This document shows, one piece after another, positions 52,797 to 61,659 of a stretch of 64,000 nt of DNA (position 1 is its first letter; the number at the start of each line of letters is the position of its first letter). The stretch lies in NCBI GenBank assembly GCA_964424345.1, contig CAYRIK010000002.1:1-64000 (forward strand). Direction: 5' to 3'. The stretch is from RGIG6307 sp964424345 (GTDB lineage Bacteria > Bacillota > Clostridia > Lachnospirales > Lachnospiraceae). Both the position numbers and the translations under genes were made by a program. The notes below the pieces were generated by a model. The model saw nothing but the letters and a program-made list of their open reading frames with translations, searched no databases and had not been told where the DNA came from.

Positions 52797-52803
52797 TAGT
52801 ATG
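52797..52803 (-). promoter_or_regulatory. candidate forespore -10 element of spoVAD
   Basis: CATACTA on the minus strand fits the sigma-G -10 pattern CATNNTA, 21 bases before the spoVAD start. The -35 region is AT-rich and not clearly matched. Confidence 0.25.
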
Positions 52804-52844
52804 CCCTCTTTCAAGAATCTTAATATATTTTCTCGATATATTCG

Positions 52845-52872
52845 TTGACAGTTTTTTGTATTCTGTTAGAAT
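52845..52872 (+). promoter_or_regulatory. promoter of the amino-sugar operon
   Basis: TTGACA (52845-52850), 16 bases, TAGAAT (52867-52872), 39 bases before the aminotransferase start. Confidence 0.75.
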
Positions 52873-52911
52873 AGAAGATGTATAGTTATGTTTCACGAAA
52901 GGTACACATTT

Positions 52912-54012
52912 ATGGAAAGAATACAGCCAAACCGTATGGACAGGGGTTATTTTAAATATCAGGAAGAATTTGAAACAAAAGCATTAGAAGTACTCCGTTC
53001 CGGATGGTATGTTTTAGGCAAAGAGGTTTCCTCTTTTGAAGAAGAATTTGCTGCTTACGTTGGCTCAAAACACTGCGTTGGTGTTGCCAATGGTTTAGAT
53101 GCACTTTGGATGGCTTTTCGTGTATTAGGTATTGGAAAAGGTGACGAGGTTTTAGTACAGGGAAATACCTATATCGCAAGCGTCATGGGTATCACGATAA
53201 ATGGTGCTACACCTGTTTTTGTAGAACCAGACTCTTATTATCAGATAGATACAGACAAGTTAGAATCATTGATTACCGAAAAAACAAAAGCAATCTTAGT
53301 CGTTCATTTATATGGTCATAATGCTAAAATGGACGAAGTTGTTGCTCTTTGCAAAAAATACAATCTTCGTTTAGTAGAAGACTGTGCACAATCTCATGGT
53401 TCTTGTTACAAAGGACAGATGTCTGGTACATTTGGTGATATTGGCTGCTTCTCTTTTTATCCATCTAAAAATTTAGGAGCATTTGGAGATGCTGGTGCTA
53501 TCACAACAAATGATCCAAAAATTGCTCAGGATTTCCGTATCCTTCGTAATTACGGAAGTGAAAAACGTTATTATAACAAGATTGTAGGAACAAATTCCCG
53601 TCTTGATGAATTACAAGCTGCTCTTTTGCGTGTTCGTCTTACCCATTTAGATGAACTTACAAAAGAACGTCAACAACTTGCTGCACGTTATACCCAGTCA
53701 ATCTGCAATGACCTTCTTATTTTACCAACGGAACGCCCAGATACTACAAACGTATGGCATCAGTATGTAATCCGCTGTAAGCATCGTGACAAACTGATTG
53801 CTCATTTAGACAATCTTGGTATCGGTACAATTATCCACTACCCTATTCCTCCGCATCTTGCTGAGGCATATCAGTATTTGGGACACAAAGAAGGTGCTTT
53901 TCCAATCACTGAACAGTATGCTCATGAAGTATTATCTATTCCAATGTATAACGGTATGACTACAGAGGAACAAGATCGTGTCATTGATGCATTAAACAGT
54001 TTTACTATTTGA
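52912..54012 (+). CDS. DegT/DnrJ/EryC1 sugar aminotransferase (FdtB/QdtB-like)
   Basis: 366-aa PLP aminotransferase acting on nucleotide-linked keto sugars. It contains GVANGLDALWMAFRVLGIG (about 52-70), VEDCAQSHGS and the PLP lysine in FYPSKNLGAFGDAG (K186). Paired with a sugar 3,4-ketoisomerase, it should make a 3-amino-3,6-dideoxyhexose (Fuc3N or Qui3N type). ATG 52912 has AAAGG upstream; the ATG at 52888 overlaps the ribosome site region. First gene of a three-gene plus-strand operon. Confidence 0.92.
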   Translation: MERIQPNRMDRGYFKYQEEFETKALEVLRSGWYVLGKEVSSFEEEFAAYVGSKHCVGVANGLDALWMAFRVLGIGKGDEVLVQGNTYIASVMGITINGATPVFVEPDSYYQIDTDKLESLITEKTKAILVVHLYGHNAKMDEVVALCKKYNLRLVEDCAQSHGSCYKGQMSGTFGDIGCFSFYPSKNLGAFGDAGAITTNDPKIAQDFRILRNYGSEKRYYNKIVGTNSRLDELQAALLRVRLTHLDELTKERQQLAARYTQSICNDLLILPTERPDTTNVWHQYVIRCKHRDKLIAHLDNLGIGTIIHYPIPPHLAEAYQYLGHKEGAFPITEQYAHEVLSIPMYNGMTTEEQDRVIDALNSFTI

Positions 54013-54028
54013 TGTTAGGAGAAACATT

Positions 54029-54457
54029 TTGAAATTATCAGAACAGGTAAAGATTTTAGATTTTGTAGAACGCGGTGACGAGCGCGGCAATTTAGTCGTG
54101 ATTGAAGGAGAAAATCAGGATATTCCATTTGATATCAAGCGCGTATTTTATATTTATGGTTCAGATGCTACTGTTGTAAGAGGTCAGCATGCGAACCGAC
54201 GCACAAAGTTTGTGCTGATCAATGTAGCTGGTCAGAGTAAAGTCAAAGTAGATAATGGTTATGAAACCCAGATTATTTCTTTGGACAAGCCACGAATGGG
54301 ATTATTTCTGGATACGATGGTATGGAAAGATATGTATGATTTTTCCCCAGATTCTACATTGCTGGTATTATGCAGTGAGCATTATGACGGAAGTGAATAT
54401 ATCCGTAATTATGATGCCTACATAAAAGAAGTAAGAGAGGGAATTACAAATGAGTAA
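54029..54457 (+). CDS. FdtA/WxcM-like sugar 3,4-ketoisomerase
   Basis: 142-aa cupin. It resembles FdtA/QdtA, which move the keto group of dTDP-4-keto-6-deoxyglucose from C4 to C3. Pattern: FVERGDERGNLVVIEGENQD, KRVFYIYGSDATVVRGQHAN, then TKFVLINVAGQSKVKVDNG. FdtA needs a GxHxH pair; here the second histidine is asparagine (GQHAN), so the activity may differ. The only start with a ribosome site is TTG 54029 (AGGAG 7 bases upstream). It overlaps the next gene by 8 bases. Confidence 0.85.
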   Translation: MKLSEQVKILDFVERGDERGNLVVIEGENQDIPFDIKRVFYIYGSDATVVRGQHANRRTKFVLINVAGQSKVKVDNGYETQIISLDKPRMGLFLDTMVWKDMYDFSPDSTLLVLCSEHYDGSEYIRNYDAYIKEVREGITNE

Positions 54458-55388
54458 AATATCTATCGTAGTGCCAGTATACTGGAATTCCGATACCTTA
54501 ATGCTTTTATACGAAGATATGAAAGCAAAAATCTTAGAAAAATTAGGCGATTATGAATTAGTATTCGTAGATGACGGTTCAGGAGATAATTCTTGGGAAA
54601 TTATGAACCAGATTCGTGACATGGACAGCCATGTACAGTGTGTAAAGCTTTCCAGAAATTTTGGTGAACACGCAGCTTTACTTGCCGGATTATCTGTTTG
54701 TACCGGAGACTGTGCGGTTACAAAACAAGCTGACCTTCAGGAAGACAGCGAAATCATTTTAGAAATGTACGAAAGCTGGAAACGTGGAAATAAAGTTGTT
54801 TTAGCAGTTCGTGAAGATCGTGATGAAAGTCCAGTCAAAGTATTTTTTGCAAATATGTATTATGCAATTGTTCGTAAGACAATTACTAAAAATATGCCAA
54901 AAGGCGGATGTGACTGCTATCTTTTAGACCGTCAGGTCATCGAAGTGCTTCAACAGTTAAACGAGAAAAACTCTTCTCTTACACTCCAGGTACTTTGGGC
55001 AGGCTTCCAGACAGATCATGTATACTTCCATAGAAAAGATCGTGAGATTGGAGAATCCAGATGGACATTTTCCAAAAAGTTCAAACTTGTACTTGACTCT
55101 ATGATGAGTTTTTCTTATGTTCCAATCCGTATGATGAGCATCGTTGGTGTGATCTTTGATATTTTAGCAGTCATTATGTTCCTTTATGTATTGATTGAAA
55201 AATTCACAATTGGAACTCCAATTGCTGGATGGACTTCTTTAATGTGTGTGGTACTGCTTTCTTCCGGACTCATCTTATTGACACTTGGTATTTTAGGAGA
55301 ATATGTTTGGAGAGCATTAGATGCAGCCAGAACAAGACCTCCTTTTATCATTGATGTAGTAAAAAAAGCGACAGACGATATTTCATAA
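54450..55388 (+). CDS. family 2 glycosyltransferase with two membrane segments
   Basis: 312 aa. GT-A domain with SIVVPVYWNSDTL, the DDGSGDNSW motif (D41, D42) and a DLQEDSEII segment (about 93-101). Two C-terminal membrane helices (about 228-253 and 263-290). This is the layout of DPM1/GtrB-like enzymes that transfer sugar onto undecaprenyl phosphate. Donor is probably the amino sugar made by the two preceding genes, or UDP-glucose. It overlaps the isomerase gene by 8 bases. GtrA is encoded in the convergent operon. Confidence 0.92.
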   Translation: MSKISIVVPVYWNSDTLMLLYEDMKAKILEKLGDYELVFVDDGSGDNSWEIMNQIRDMDSHVQCVKLSRNFGEHAALLAGLSVCTGDCAVTKQADLQEDSEIILEMYESWKRGNKVVLAVREDRDESPVKVFFANMYYAIVRKTITKNMPKGGCDCYLLDRQVIEVLQQLNEKNSSLTLQVLWAGFQTDHVYFHRKDREIGESRWTFSKKFKLVLDSMMSFSYVPIRMMSIVGVIFDILAVIMFLYVLIEKFTIGTPIAGWTSLMCVVLLSSGLILLTLGILGEYVWRALDAARTRPPFIIDVVKKATDDIS

Positions 55389-55434
55389 TAAAAAAAGCTA
55401 TGAAACAGATAAAACTGCTTCATAGCTTTTTATT
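55389..55434. terminator. bidirectional terminator between the two operons
   Basis: AAAAAGCTATGAA (55392-55404) pairs with TTCATAGCTTTTT (55419-55431). Flanking A- and T-runs make it work on both strands. Confidence 0.88.
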
Positions 55435-55440
55435 TTTATA

Positions 55441-56235
55441 TTAAATATATGGTATTATTTCACTGCAGTCTTTTAATACGATATCAGGTTTTACATCAGA
55501 TGCCTCTAATATTTCCTGTGTTGTCTCTCCGCTCATTACCAATACGGCCGCAACGCCTGCATTAAGTCCGCTCTTTACGTCTGTATAAATACGATCCCCA
55601 AATACTGCTGTCTCTTCTTTTGTACAGCCATACTTTTCCATCGCAAGCTCTGCCATCAATGCTTCTGGTTTGCCAATTACAATTGGTCGCTTTTTCGTTG
55701 CGTTATAAATCATATCACAAACGCTGCCGCAATCAGGCACACTGCCAAATTCTGTAGGACAAACATAGTCCGGATTTGTTGCAATGTATGGAAGCTCTCT
55801 TGTCAAAAGCAAATAGCTAACGTCATGCAGTTTTTTAAAGGTCAATTCTGTATCAAACCCCATAACAATGCAATCCACCTCATCAAGCTCTTCTGTAACA
55901 ACAAATCCTTCCTTACGAAGTTCATTTTTCAAAGAAGCTGTACCACATACATAAAGTCTGGCATTTGGATGATGCAGTTTTAAATAATAAGCTGTTGCCT
56001 GAGAAGATGTGGAAAAATCTTCCTCTGTAGATGCAATACCAAGCTTTTCTAATTTTTTGACATAGTCCACAACACTCTTAGAAGAGTTATTTGTAATAAA
56101 AAGATACTTTTTACCTGCCTTGCGAATTTTATCTAACAATGCTGGTGTAAATTCATACAAACGATCCCCTAAATACAGTGTTCCGTCCATATCAAACAAA
56201 AATAATTTAATCTTACTAAAATCCTGTAACTCCAT
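55441..56235 (-). CDS. HAD-IIA family phosphatase (NagD/PGP-like)
   Basis: 264 aa. HAD motifs: FLFDMDGTLYLGD (about 11-23, nucleophile Asp), LFITNNSSKSV (motif II), and AVFGDRIYTDVKSGLNAG (motif IV). The subfamily cap lies between motifs II and III. Relatives dephosphorylate p-nitrophenyl phosphate, phosphoglycolate or glycerol-3-phosphate. ATG 56235 has GAGGA 5 bases upstream. It directly follows a gpsA-like gene, so glycerol-3-phosphate is a plausible substrate. Confidence 0.92.
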   Translation of the reverse strand: MELQDFSKIKLFLFDMDGTLYLGDRLYEFTPALLDKIRKAGKKYLFITNNSSKSVVDYVKKLEKLGIASTEEDFSTSSQATAYYLKLHHPNARLYVCGTASLKNELRKEGFVVTEELDEVDCIVMGFDTELTFKKLHDVSYLLLTRELPYIATNPDYVCPTEFGSVPDCGSVCDMIYNATKKRPIVIGKPEALMAELAMEKYGCTKEETAVFGDRIYTDVKSGLNAGVAAVLVMSGETTQEILEASDVKPDIVLKDCSEIIPYI

Positions 56236-56247
56236 AACAGTCCTCAA

Positions 56248-57300
56248 TTAGTTATTTGTATAAGTTGTAAAGCTTTCCCATGGAATGTTTACTTCTTTCT
56301 TTTCTGTGATGATTTCATCAATATGTAATAATAATGGGAAGTCTTTTGCATCTAATACGCCATTTGCAACATTGTATTTTACAGCTCTTGCTACTCTTTC
56401 TGCTACAACTAAAGATTCTAATGTAACACCCTTAAGTTCAGCTTTTGCTTCATCAATGTTTAAACCACGACCAAGTAAGATACCAACTAATCTTGTACGT
56501 CCGCCATATACTGTTACATATAAGTCACCTACACCTACACAAAGGTTGTCTAAAGTAAGTGCTTTCTGGAACTCTAATAAGCGATACATTTCTTTTGCTG
56601 CCTGTCCGAAAACAGCTGCCTGAGAGTTGAAATGAAGTTCGCTGTCTAAACCAAATGCTTTCTGATTTAAACCGATTGTAAGTGCGATACCAAGTGCATA
56701 GCCGTTCTTTAATGCAACAGCACTTTCAATACCTGTTACATCTGTTGTAAGGCTGATATGATAATAATCTGTTGCCATAACGCTCTTTAAGAACTCTAAG
56801 TCTTCCATGTTCTTACCACAGAAAGCAACTTCTGTCTGGTCATGTGCTACTAATTCATAACTTGTACAAGGACCACCGATTGCATTTAAAGAAAGTTTCT
56901 TACCGATTGAATCTAACTTCTGCTGCCATAAATCTGGATATGTTAATAACTTGCCATCTTCTGTATCCATAAGACCCTTTGTTACTGTAAGAACCTTCAT
57001 ACCATCTGGAATGATTGGTAAAATATTGTCAGCAAACCATTCTACACCAAAGCTGCTTACGCCGCCGATTACCATGTCTGCTCCAACTAAAGCTTCTTCT
57101 ACTTCTTCAATCTGATAGAATTTGATACCTTCTGGGAATTTCTTATCAAATTTTAAATGCTTGTTTTCTTTTTTGCAGTTGTCAATGATCTCTCTGTCAA
57201 GATGTGTACCTACGATTCTTACTTCGTGTCCATTTTCTCTTGCAGGGAATGCAAGAGCAGAACCCATCATACCTGCACCAATAATTGTTACTGTTGCCAT
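56248..57300 (-). CDS. gpsA: glycerol-3-phosphate dehydrogenase-like protein
   Basis: 350 aa. N-terminal Rossmann motif GAGMMGSALAFPARENG (about 8-24), TVTKGLMDT, an IGGPCTSYELVAHDQTEVAFCG region and a C-terminal helical domain with VALKNGYALGIALTIGLN (catalytic Lys). It would reduce dihydroxyacetone phosphate to sn-glycerol-3-phosphate. It differs from the housekeeping GpsA pattern in the spacing of these motifs, so a specialised or paralogous enzyme is possible. Between GtrA and the HAD gene in one unit. Confidence 0.88.
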   Translation of the reverse strand: MATVTIIGAGMMGSALAFPARENGHEVRIVGTHLDREIIDNCKKENKHLKFDKKFPEGIKFYQIEEVEEALVGADMVIGGVSSFGVEWFADNILPIIPDGMKVLTVTKGLMDTEDGKLLTYPDLWQQKLDSIGKKLSLNAIGGPCTSYELVAHDQTEVAFCGKNMEDLEFLKSVMATDYYHISLTTDVTGIESAVALKNGYALGIALTIGLNQKAFGLDSELHFNSQAAVFGQAAKEMYRLLEFQKALTLDNLCVGVGDLYVTVYGGRTRLVGILLGRGLNIDEAKAELKGVTLESLVVAERVARAVKYNVANGVLDAKDFPLLLHIDEIITEKKEVNIPWESFTTYTNN

Positions 57301-57322
57301 ATTAATTACCTTCTTTCATATA

Positions 57323-57823
57323 TTATGTACGCTTCCGATATGCCCAATATTTATTGATAATATAATTTATCGGAATCGTAATGATCAAATTGATTGCAGC
57401 TGCAAGAATTTCAGATAGCAGTTTCATATCCAGCATAATTCCCAGCTTTCCTAATAATCCCAATATACCTACTTGCTGCAATACATACAGCACTGGACTC
57501 ATAAATTGCTCCAGTTTTACAATTTCCAGCCAGAATACTAACAATCCGGCACTTAACAGCATACTGAAACCATATGTTGCATACGTTTTGAGCAATGTTT
57601 TCCACCAAACTCTCTGCTCTCCATCTTCTGCTTTGAATACAAACTTATTGCTCCAATAATACGCATTTAAAATACTGATCAGATTACCTATGATATTTGC
57701 AGCCAGATAATGTACACCAAAAAATAATAATATGACATAAATCCCTTCGCAAATGATCGTATTTGATAATCCTACGATACAAAATTTTATAAACTGTAAT
57801 GTGGATTTTAATCGTTCTTTCAA
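57323..57823 (-). CDS. GtrA family membrane protein
   Basis: 166 aa, four membrane segments (about 10-30, 35-55, 78-100, 118-140) with the family start LKSTLQFIKFCIVGLSNTII. GtrA proteins are thought to flip undecaprenyl-phosphate sugars. It lies convergent to a GtrB-like transferase 1.9 kb away, and first in a GtrA-gpsA-HAD unit. Confidence 0.9.
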   Translation of the reverse strand: MKERLKSTLQFIKFCIVGLSNTIICEGIYVILLFFGVHYLAANIIGNLISILNAYYWSNKFVFKAEDGEQRVWWKTLLKTYATYGFSMLLSAGLLVFWLEIVKLEQFMSPVLYVLQQVGILGLLGKLGIMLDMKLLSEILAAAINLIITIPINYIINKYWAYRKRT

Positions 57824-57853
57824 AATATAATCACTTTGTTTCTGTAGTATTAA

Positions 57854-58450
57854 TTAAACATTCTTTACAATCTTAGCAGTTGCTTTTGCAATTACACCAC
57901 CTGCGACTGTTGTTGCAATCCATTCCACCACGCCATTAATGCCGACAAATGCAACACAGAATAAAAATACGTTTGCACCTGCTGCATTTAAACTCTGAAT
58001 ATAGTCTGTATTCCAGAAGCATACCATCAAAAGACCTACAAAGAATAATGTATTTAATACAGCTGTCACGAAACCGCCTACAAAGAAGCATACAGTGTTT
58101 GTCTTATCTGCTTTGATTAATGCTTTAAAAATCAGACCTGCAAGATAGCCTTCCAAAATACGAGTTGGTACACATACTAAAAATGTTAAAATAGGATTAA
58201 TTCCTAAAAGCACTGCACCAAATGCACTCATACCGAAACACTGGTAAAAACTTGTCAGACCAAACACACCGCCTACAACGGCACCTGCTGTTGGTCCCAT
58301 TACCATAGCTGCTACTGCTACTGGAATGGTGATTAATGAAATTTCCAATCCTGCTGTTCTTAAATAGCCGAGTGGAGTAAATGCCATGATCAAAACAATG
58401 GCGATAAGTATGGCCATCTGTGCCATCTTAATTGTTTTTGTACTACGCAT
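57854..58450 (-). CDS. panT: ECF transporter S component, probably pantothenate
   Basis: 198 aa, about six membrane segments: IKMAQMAILIAIVLIMAFTPLG at the N-terminus, then GPTAGAVVGGVFGLTSFYQCFG and NPILTFLVCVPTRILEGYLAG. This is the EcfS pattern; the last motif is common in PanT. It shares an operon-like position with a type II pantothenate kinase, so pantothenate is the best guess. The energizing EcfA/A'/T set must be elsewhere. AGGAGG lies 7 bases before the ATG. Confidence 0.88.
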   Translation of the reverse strand: MRSTKTIKMAQMAILIAIVLIMAFTPLGYLRTAGLEISLITIPVAVAAMVMGPTAGAVVGGVFGLTSFYQCFGMSAFGAVLLGINPILTFLVCVPTRILEGYLAGLIFKALIKADKTNTVCFFVGGFVTAVLNTLFFVGLLMVCFWNTDYIQSLNAAGANVFLFCVAFVGINGVVEWIATTVAGGVIAKATAKIVKNV

Positions 58451-58514
58451 ACAAAATCCTCCTAAAAATATAAAATGTTATTGTTTCTGCCTACGCAAAA
58501 TACAATACATTGGC

Positions 58515-58543
58515 ATTTTAGCATGGACTTTGTCTTGTTGCAA
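58515..58543 (-). promoter_or_regulatory. promoter of the S component
   Basis: TTGCAA (58543-58538), 17 bases, TAAAAT (58520-58515). It lies between the two genes, so the S component also has its own promoter. Confidence 0.65.
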
Positions 58544-58578
58544 CCCTTTTCCAAATCTGCTTTGCAAAAAATACAATA

Positions 58579-59418
58579 CTAAACAGGAATACATTCCTCT
58601 GCACTTGCAAGAGCTGCACCAATTGCTGTGCCAAATACTGCATGTTCCGGAACAACAAAATAAACGCCTTCTCCAGCTAATTCTGCACATTCTTTGGAAA
58701 TAAAATCACATTCTTTAAAATTTGCCAAAGAACCAATCAATATAAATTCTTTGATTCCTCTATCTTGTGCAATCAATGTACCTGTATGACATATATTTTC
58801 AATGACCATATGAAGAATACCTGCTGCAATATCTTCTCTTGTAGCCATCTCATCTACTTTTCCAAAATTTGCTGCTGTTACATTTAAGTTTAATCCAGGA
58901 AGCGGATTTTTAGAAATATCACCAATTCTAAGATCAATATGTCTAAAATCTCCGTGTGCAGCCAATTCCTGAATAACCTCAATATCTCTTGTATTTAATA
59001 AAAGCTTAGACAGACCAAGGATTGTACCACCGCCAATTGCAATTCCTCCAAGGTATGTAAACTTATCTTCTTCTACAAGTACATAAGAAGTACCAGTACC
59101 CATGCTGACAACTACGCCTTTTTCTTCTTTGGAGAAATAACGTCCGCCGCCACCATTTGCAACAAACTCGTCTACTTTAAAAGTTGGTATTCCATATATC
59201 GGTTTTGTTACACTAGAACTTCCTACTCCTGTTAAATGAATTTCTGCGATATCGCTTAAATCCAACTCGTTTTCTGTCAGAAACTGTCCAAATGCTCCAA
59301 ATAAGGACGCAATCGGATTACTGGCCTCTACTTGAATGCACTTTAATAATTCCGTTCCTAAAAAACCGGAAATCTTAGTAGTACTTCCACCAATATCAAT
59401 TCCTACAATTGTATTCAT
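58579..59418 (-). CDS. coaW: type II pantothenate kinase
   Basis: 279 aa. ASKHA-fold kinase: VGIDIGGSTTKISGF (phosphate-1), LTGVGSSSVTKPIYG, GGGGRYF, VSMGTGTSYV and IGGGTILGLSKLLL. It phosphorylates pantothenate, the first step to coenzyme A. The normal length for this class is about 270. Together with the ECF S component downstream it forms an uptake-and-trapping pair. Ribosome site is weak. Confidence 0.93.
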   Translation of the reverse strand: MNTIVGIDIGGSTTKISGFLGTELLKCIQVEASNPIASLFGAFGQFLTENELDLSDIAEIHLTGVGSSSVTKPIYGIPTFKVDEFVANGGGGRYFSKEEKGVVVSMGTGTSYVLVEEDKFTYLGGIAIGGGTILGLSKLLLNTRDIEVIQELAAHGDFRHIDLRIGDISKNPLPGLNLNVTAANFGKVDEMATREDIAAGILHMVIENICHTGTLIAQDRGIKEFILIGSLANFKECDFISKECAELAGEGVYFVVPEHAVFGTAIGAALASAEECIPV

Positions 59419-59465
59419 AAATTATTGAACCCCACAATCTATTTAGTTTCATCAATATTATATAT

Positions 59466-59494
59466 ATTGTACCATTTACGCACTTATCCGTAAA
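59466..59494 (-). promoter_or_regulatory. promoter of coaW
   Basis: TTTACG (59494-59489), 17 bases, TACAAT (59471-59466). Confidence 0.6.
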
Positions 59495-59520
59495 CAAATG
59501 TCTTAAAAATAATACAAAAA

Positions 59521-59558
59521 AACAGAAGCAACTTTTCAAAAGAAAAATCACTTCTGTT
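59521..59558 (-). terminator. terminator of the serine hydrolase gene
   Basis: AACAGAAG (59521-59528) pairs with CTTCTGTT (59551-59558); the minus strand continues into a T-run. Confidence 0.8.
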
Positions 59559-59585
59559 GTATATTTGTCATTTTTTAAACGTATT

Positions 59586-60770
59586 CTATTTATCCAAGCA
59601 AGAATAGATAACATTTCGAAGTCTTGGCTGATAGAAATTTTCTCTTGGATTTAAGCAATGCTGTACATAGAATACACCAAGTTTTGCCGTCGGATCCACA
59701 TATACGCTGGAACCTGCTGCTCCACCCCAGCCAAATTCACCTATATTTGCAAGGCTTCCTGATAAAGCTGGATCTGTATGTGTACGCACACCCAAACCAT
59801 ATCCATGACCATTAAAAAATCCACCCCAGCTAAAATATGGCTTCTGCTGTGAAGTAAGACGATCTGTTCGCATCAAATCTACAGTATATGGAGATAAAAC
59901 ACGCTCTCCATTGATACCTGTTCCTCCATTTGCCAATGCAGCTGTCAATTTTGCATAGTCAAATGCTGTCGTAATAATGCCTGCACCGCCACTATCGTAT
60001 TCTGGACCCAAAATATATACATTCCCTTTTCCGCCATCTACAAAAATACCTTCTTTAGCATTTCCGCTTTTCTGCGCTTCTACAGGATCAAAATCTGCAT
60101 CTTTTTCAGATACAAATCTATATTTTGGAGCAATCTTTGCTTCTATTTCAGGTGTTACATGATAAAAGCTTTCGTTCATATCCAGTGGTTTAAAAATATG
60201 TTCTGTAACATAATCTCTAAACTTCTGTCCTGAAATAACACTTACCAATGCAGCCAATACATCATGTGCTAAACTATATTCCCATTTTGTACCAGGATCA
60301 TAGATCAAAGGATCTTCTGCAAGACATTTGATTGTTTCTACTGTATCCATCTGACCGTTTGTACGTTCTCTTGCTTTTTGAAAAGCAGGCGCATTCAAAT
60401 TGTAGCTAAATCCTGCTGTCATGGAGAACAAATCTCCTACGCGAATCGCTCTGTTGGCTTTTCTGATTTCCCCTTCTGGCGTTTTCACATTCATATAACG
60501 AAACTCAGGAATATACTCAAATAATGGATCAGATAACATCATCTTTCCTTGTTCTAAAAGCTGTGCTGCTGCTGTAACCGTTGTAAGCTTAGAGCAGGAA
60601 TAAATATAAAAATGTTCCTCTCCTGTCATAGGAGCCTTTGCTTCTAAGTCAGAATAACCACTTGCGTAATGATATGCAAGCTTTCCATCTTTATAAATTA
60701 CGATTGCATTTCCCGGTGTACGCTCTGCAGCCATAAAATCAAGGAAATTTTTTACGTTTGTAAAATCCAT
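59586..60770 (-). CDS. class C beta-lactamase-like serine hydrolase
   Basis: 394 aa, no signal peptide. Serine active site S58-C-S-K61 (YSCSKLT); the second motif is near KWEYSLAHD (Y-S-L in place of Y-x-N) and the third region contains GYGLGVRTH. Family members include penicillin-binding esterases and peptidases that are not resistance enzymes. Located at the end of a minus-strand unit with the EEP hydrolase and a polysaccharide deacetylase, suggesting envelope or glycan work. No resistance claim is made. Confidence 0.9.
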   Translation of the reverse strand: MDFTNVKNFLDFMAAERTPGNAIVIYKDGKLAYHYASGYSDLEAKAPMTGEEHFYIYSCSKLTTVTAAAQLLEQGKMMLSDPLFEYIPEFRYMNVKTPEGEIRKANRAIRVGDLFSMTAGFSYNLNAPAFQKARERTNGQMDTVETIKCLAEDPLIYDPGTKWEYSLAHDVLAALVSVISGQKFRDYVTEHIFKPLDMNESFYHVTPEIEAKIAPKYRFVSEKDADFDPVEAQKSGNAKEGIFVDGGKGNVYILGPEYDSGGAGIITTAFDYAKLTAALANGGTGINGERVLSPYTVDLMRTDRLTSQQKPYFSWGGFFNGHGYGLGVRTHTDPALSGSLANIGEFGWGGAAGSSVYVDPTAKLGVFYVQHCLNPRENFYQPRLRNVIYSCLDK

Positions 60771-60772
60771 AT

Positions 60773-61561
60773 TTATGCCTCTAAATCGATTACTGCACTG
60801 ATTGGATAATGATCAGATAAATGAATGTTATTTAACTTACTGTTCCAGATTTCTACACTTTCTACATGTGTAGCTAAATTTTCGCTTGTAAAGATATAAT
60901 CAATCTTACATTCTGCATTTGGATCACTAAATCCATGATAAGATACTGGAATAGAAGCTGTAATATCTACTAATGTTTCATCTTTGCATTCGTTGATATA
61001 TGTAATAGCAGGACCTGTTGGGATTTCATTGAAATCGCCAAGTAAAATAATTTCTGCTGGCATTTTCTTTTTGTCTTCTGCAATCTTTTCTAATACAACC
61101 TGCATACCCTGAGCCTTTGCTTCAGATTCGATATGATCTAAATGTACATCATATACACGAAGCATCTTGCCTGTTTCTTTATGACGAAGTAATAAATCAA
61201 TACAGATACGAGGATATTCGCTCTGTGCTTCAAATCTTGTTGCAGGTACATATGGCTGTGGACTGATCCAGAAAATATCAAGACCACAAAGCATAATCTC
61301 TGATTTCTTTACAGCAACATATAAACCTTCTCCATCGAAGTTTTCTAATCTTCCCTGACCATAGAATGCATATTCTGGGAATAATTTTTCTAATATTTCT
61401 AACTGCTGTGCAACTACTTCCTGAAAAGCAATGATATCAGGCTGTTCTTTTTTGATTTTGTCATAGATTAAACCGATACGATGCACAAATGCATTCTGGT
61501 TGTTTCTTACTGCATAGCAACACCATAAATTATAAGTTACTACTTTAAGTTTCTTACTCAT
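60773..61561 (-). CDS. endonuclease/exonuclease/phosphatase (EEP) family hydrolase
   Basis: 262 aa. EEP-fold motifs: KVVTYNLWC (about 6-14), IIAFQEVVAQQLE, DVHLDHIES, ILLGDFNEIPTG and LSDHYPISAV. Catalytic Glu, Asp and His are in place. Substrates range from DNA to phosphodiesters of lipids or sugars; without signal peptide it is cytoplasmic. ATG 61561 has GGAGG 7 bases upstream; the longer ORF to 61702 lacks one. The gap to the upstream deacetylase is 98 bases. Confidence 0.92.
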   Translation of the reverse strand: MSKKLKVVTYNLWCCYAVRNNQNAFVHRIGLIYDKIKKEQPDIIAFQEVVAQQLEILEKLFPEYAFYGQGRLENFDGEGLYVAVKKSEIMLCGLDIFWISPQPYVPATRFEAQSEYPRICIDLLLRHKETGKMLRVYDVHLDHIESEAKAQGMQVVLEKIAEDKKKMPAEIILLGDFNEIPTGPAITYINECKDETLVDITASIPVSYHGFSDPNAECKIDYIFTSENLATHVESVEIWNSKLNNIHLSDHYPISAVIDLEA

Positions 61562-61659
61562 TATTGTTCCTCCATTAAGCTTCGTATTTATAAACCGACG
61601 CTTTTCCCAGTATTCTACTACACTTCCTTTTATTTTACAACCTTTTCTCCAAGATAATC

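Noticed and set aside
58451..58578. Riboswitch upstream of the ECF S component
   Set aside because: The 128-base gap holds a normal promoter with a leader of about 60 bases, too short and without paired helices.
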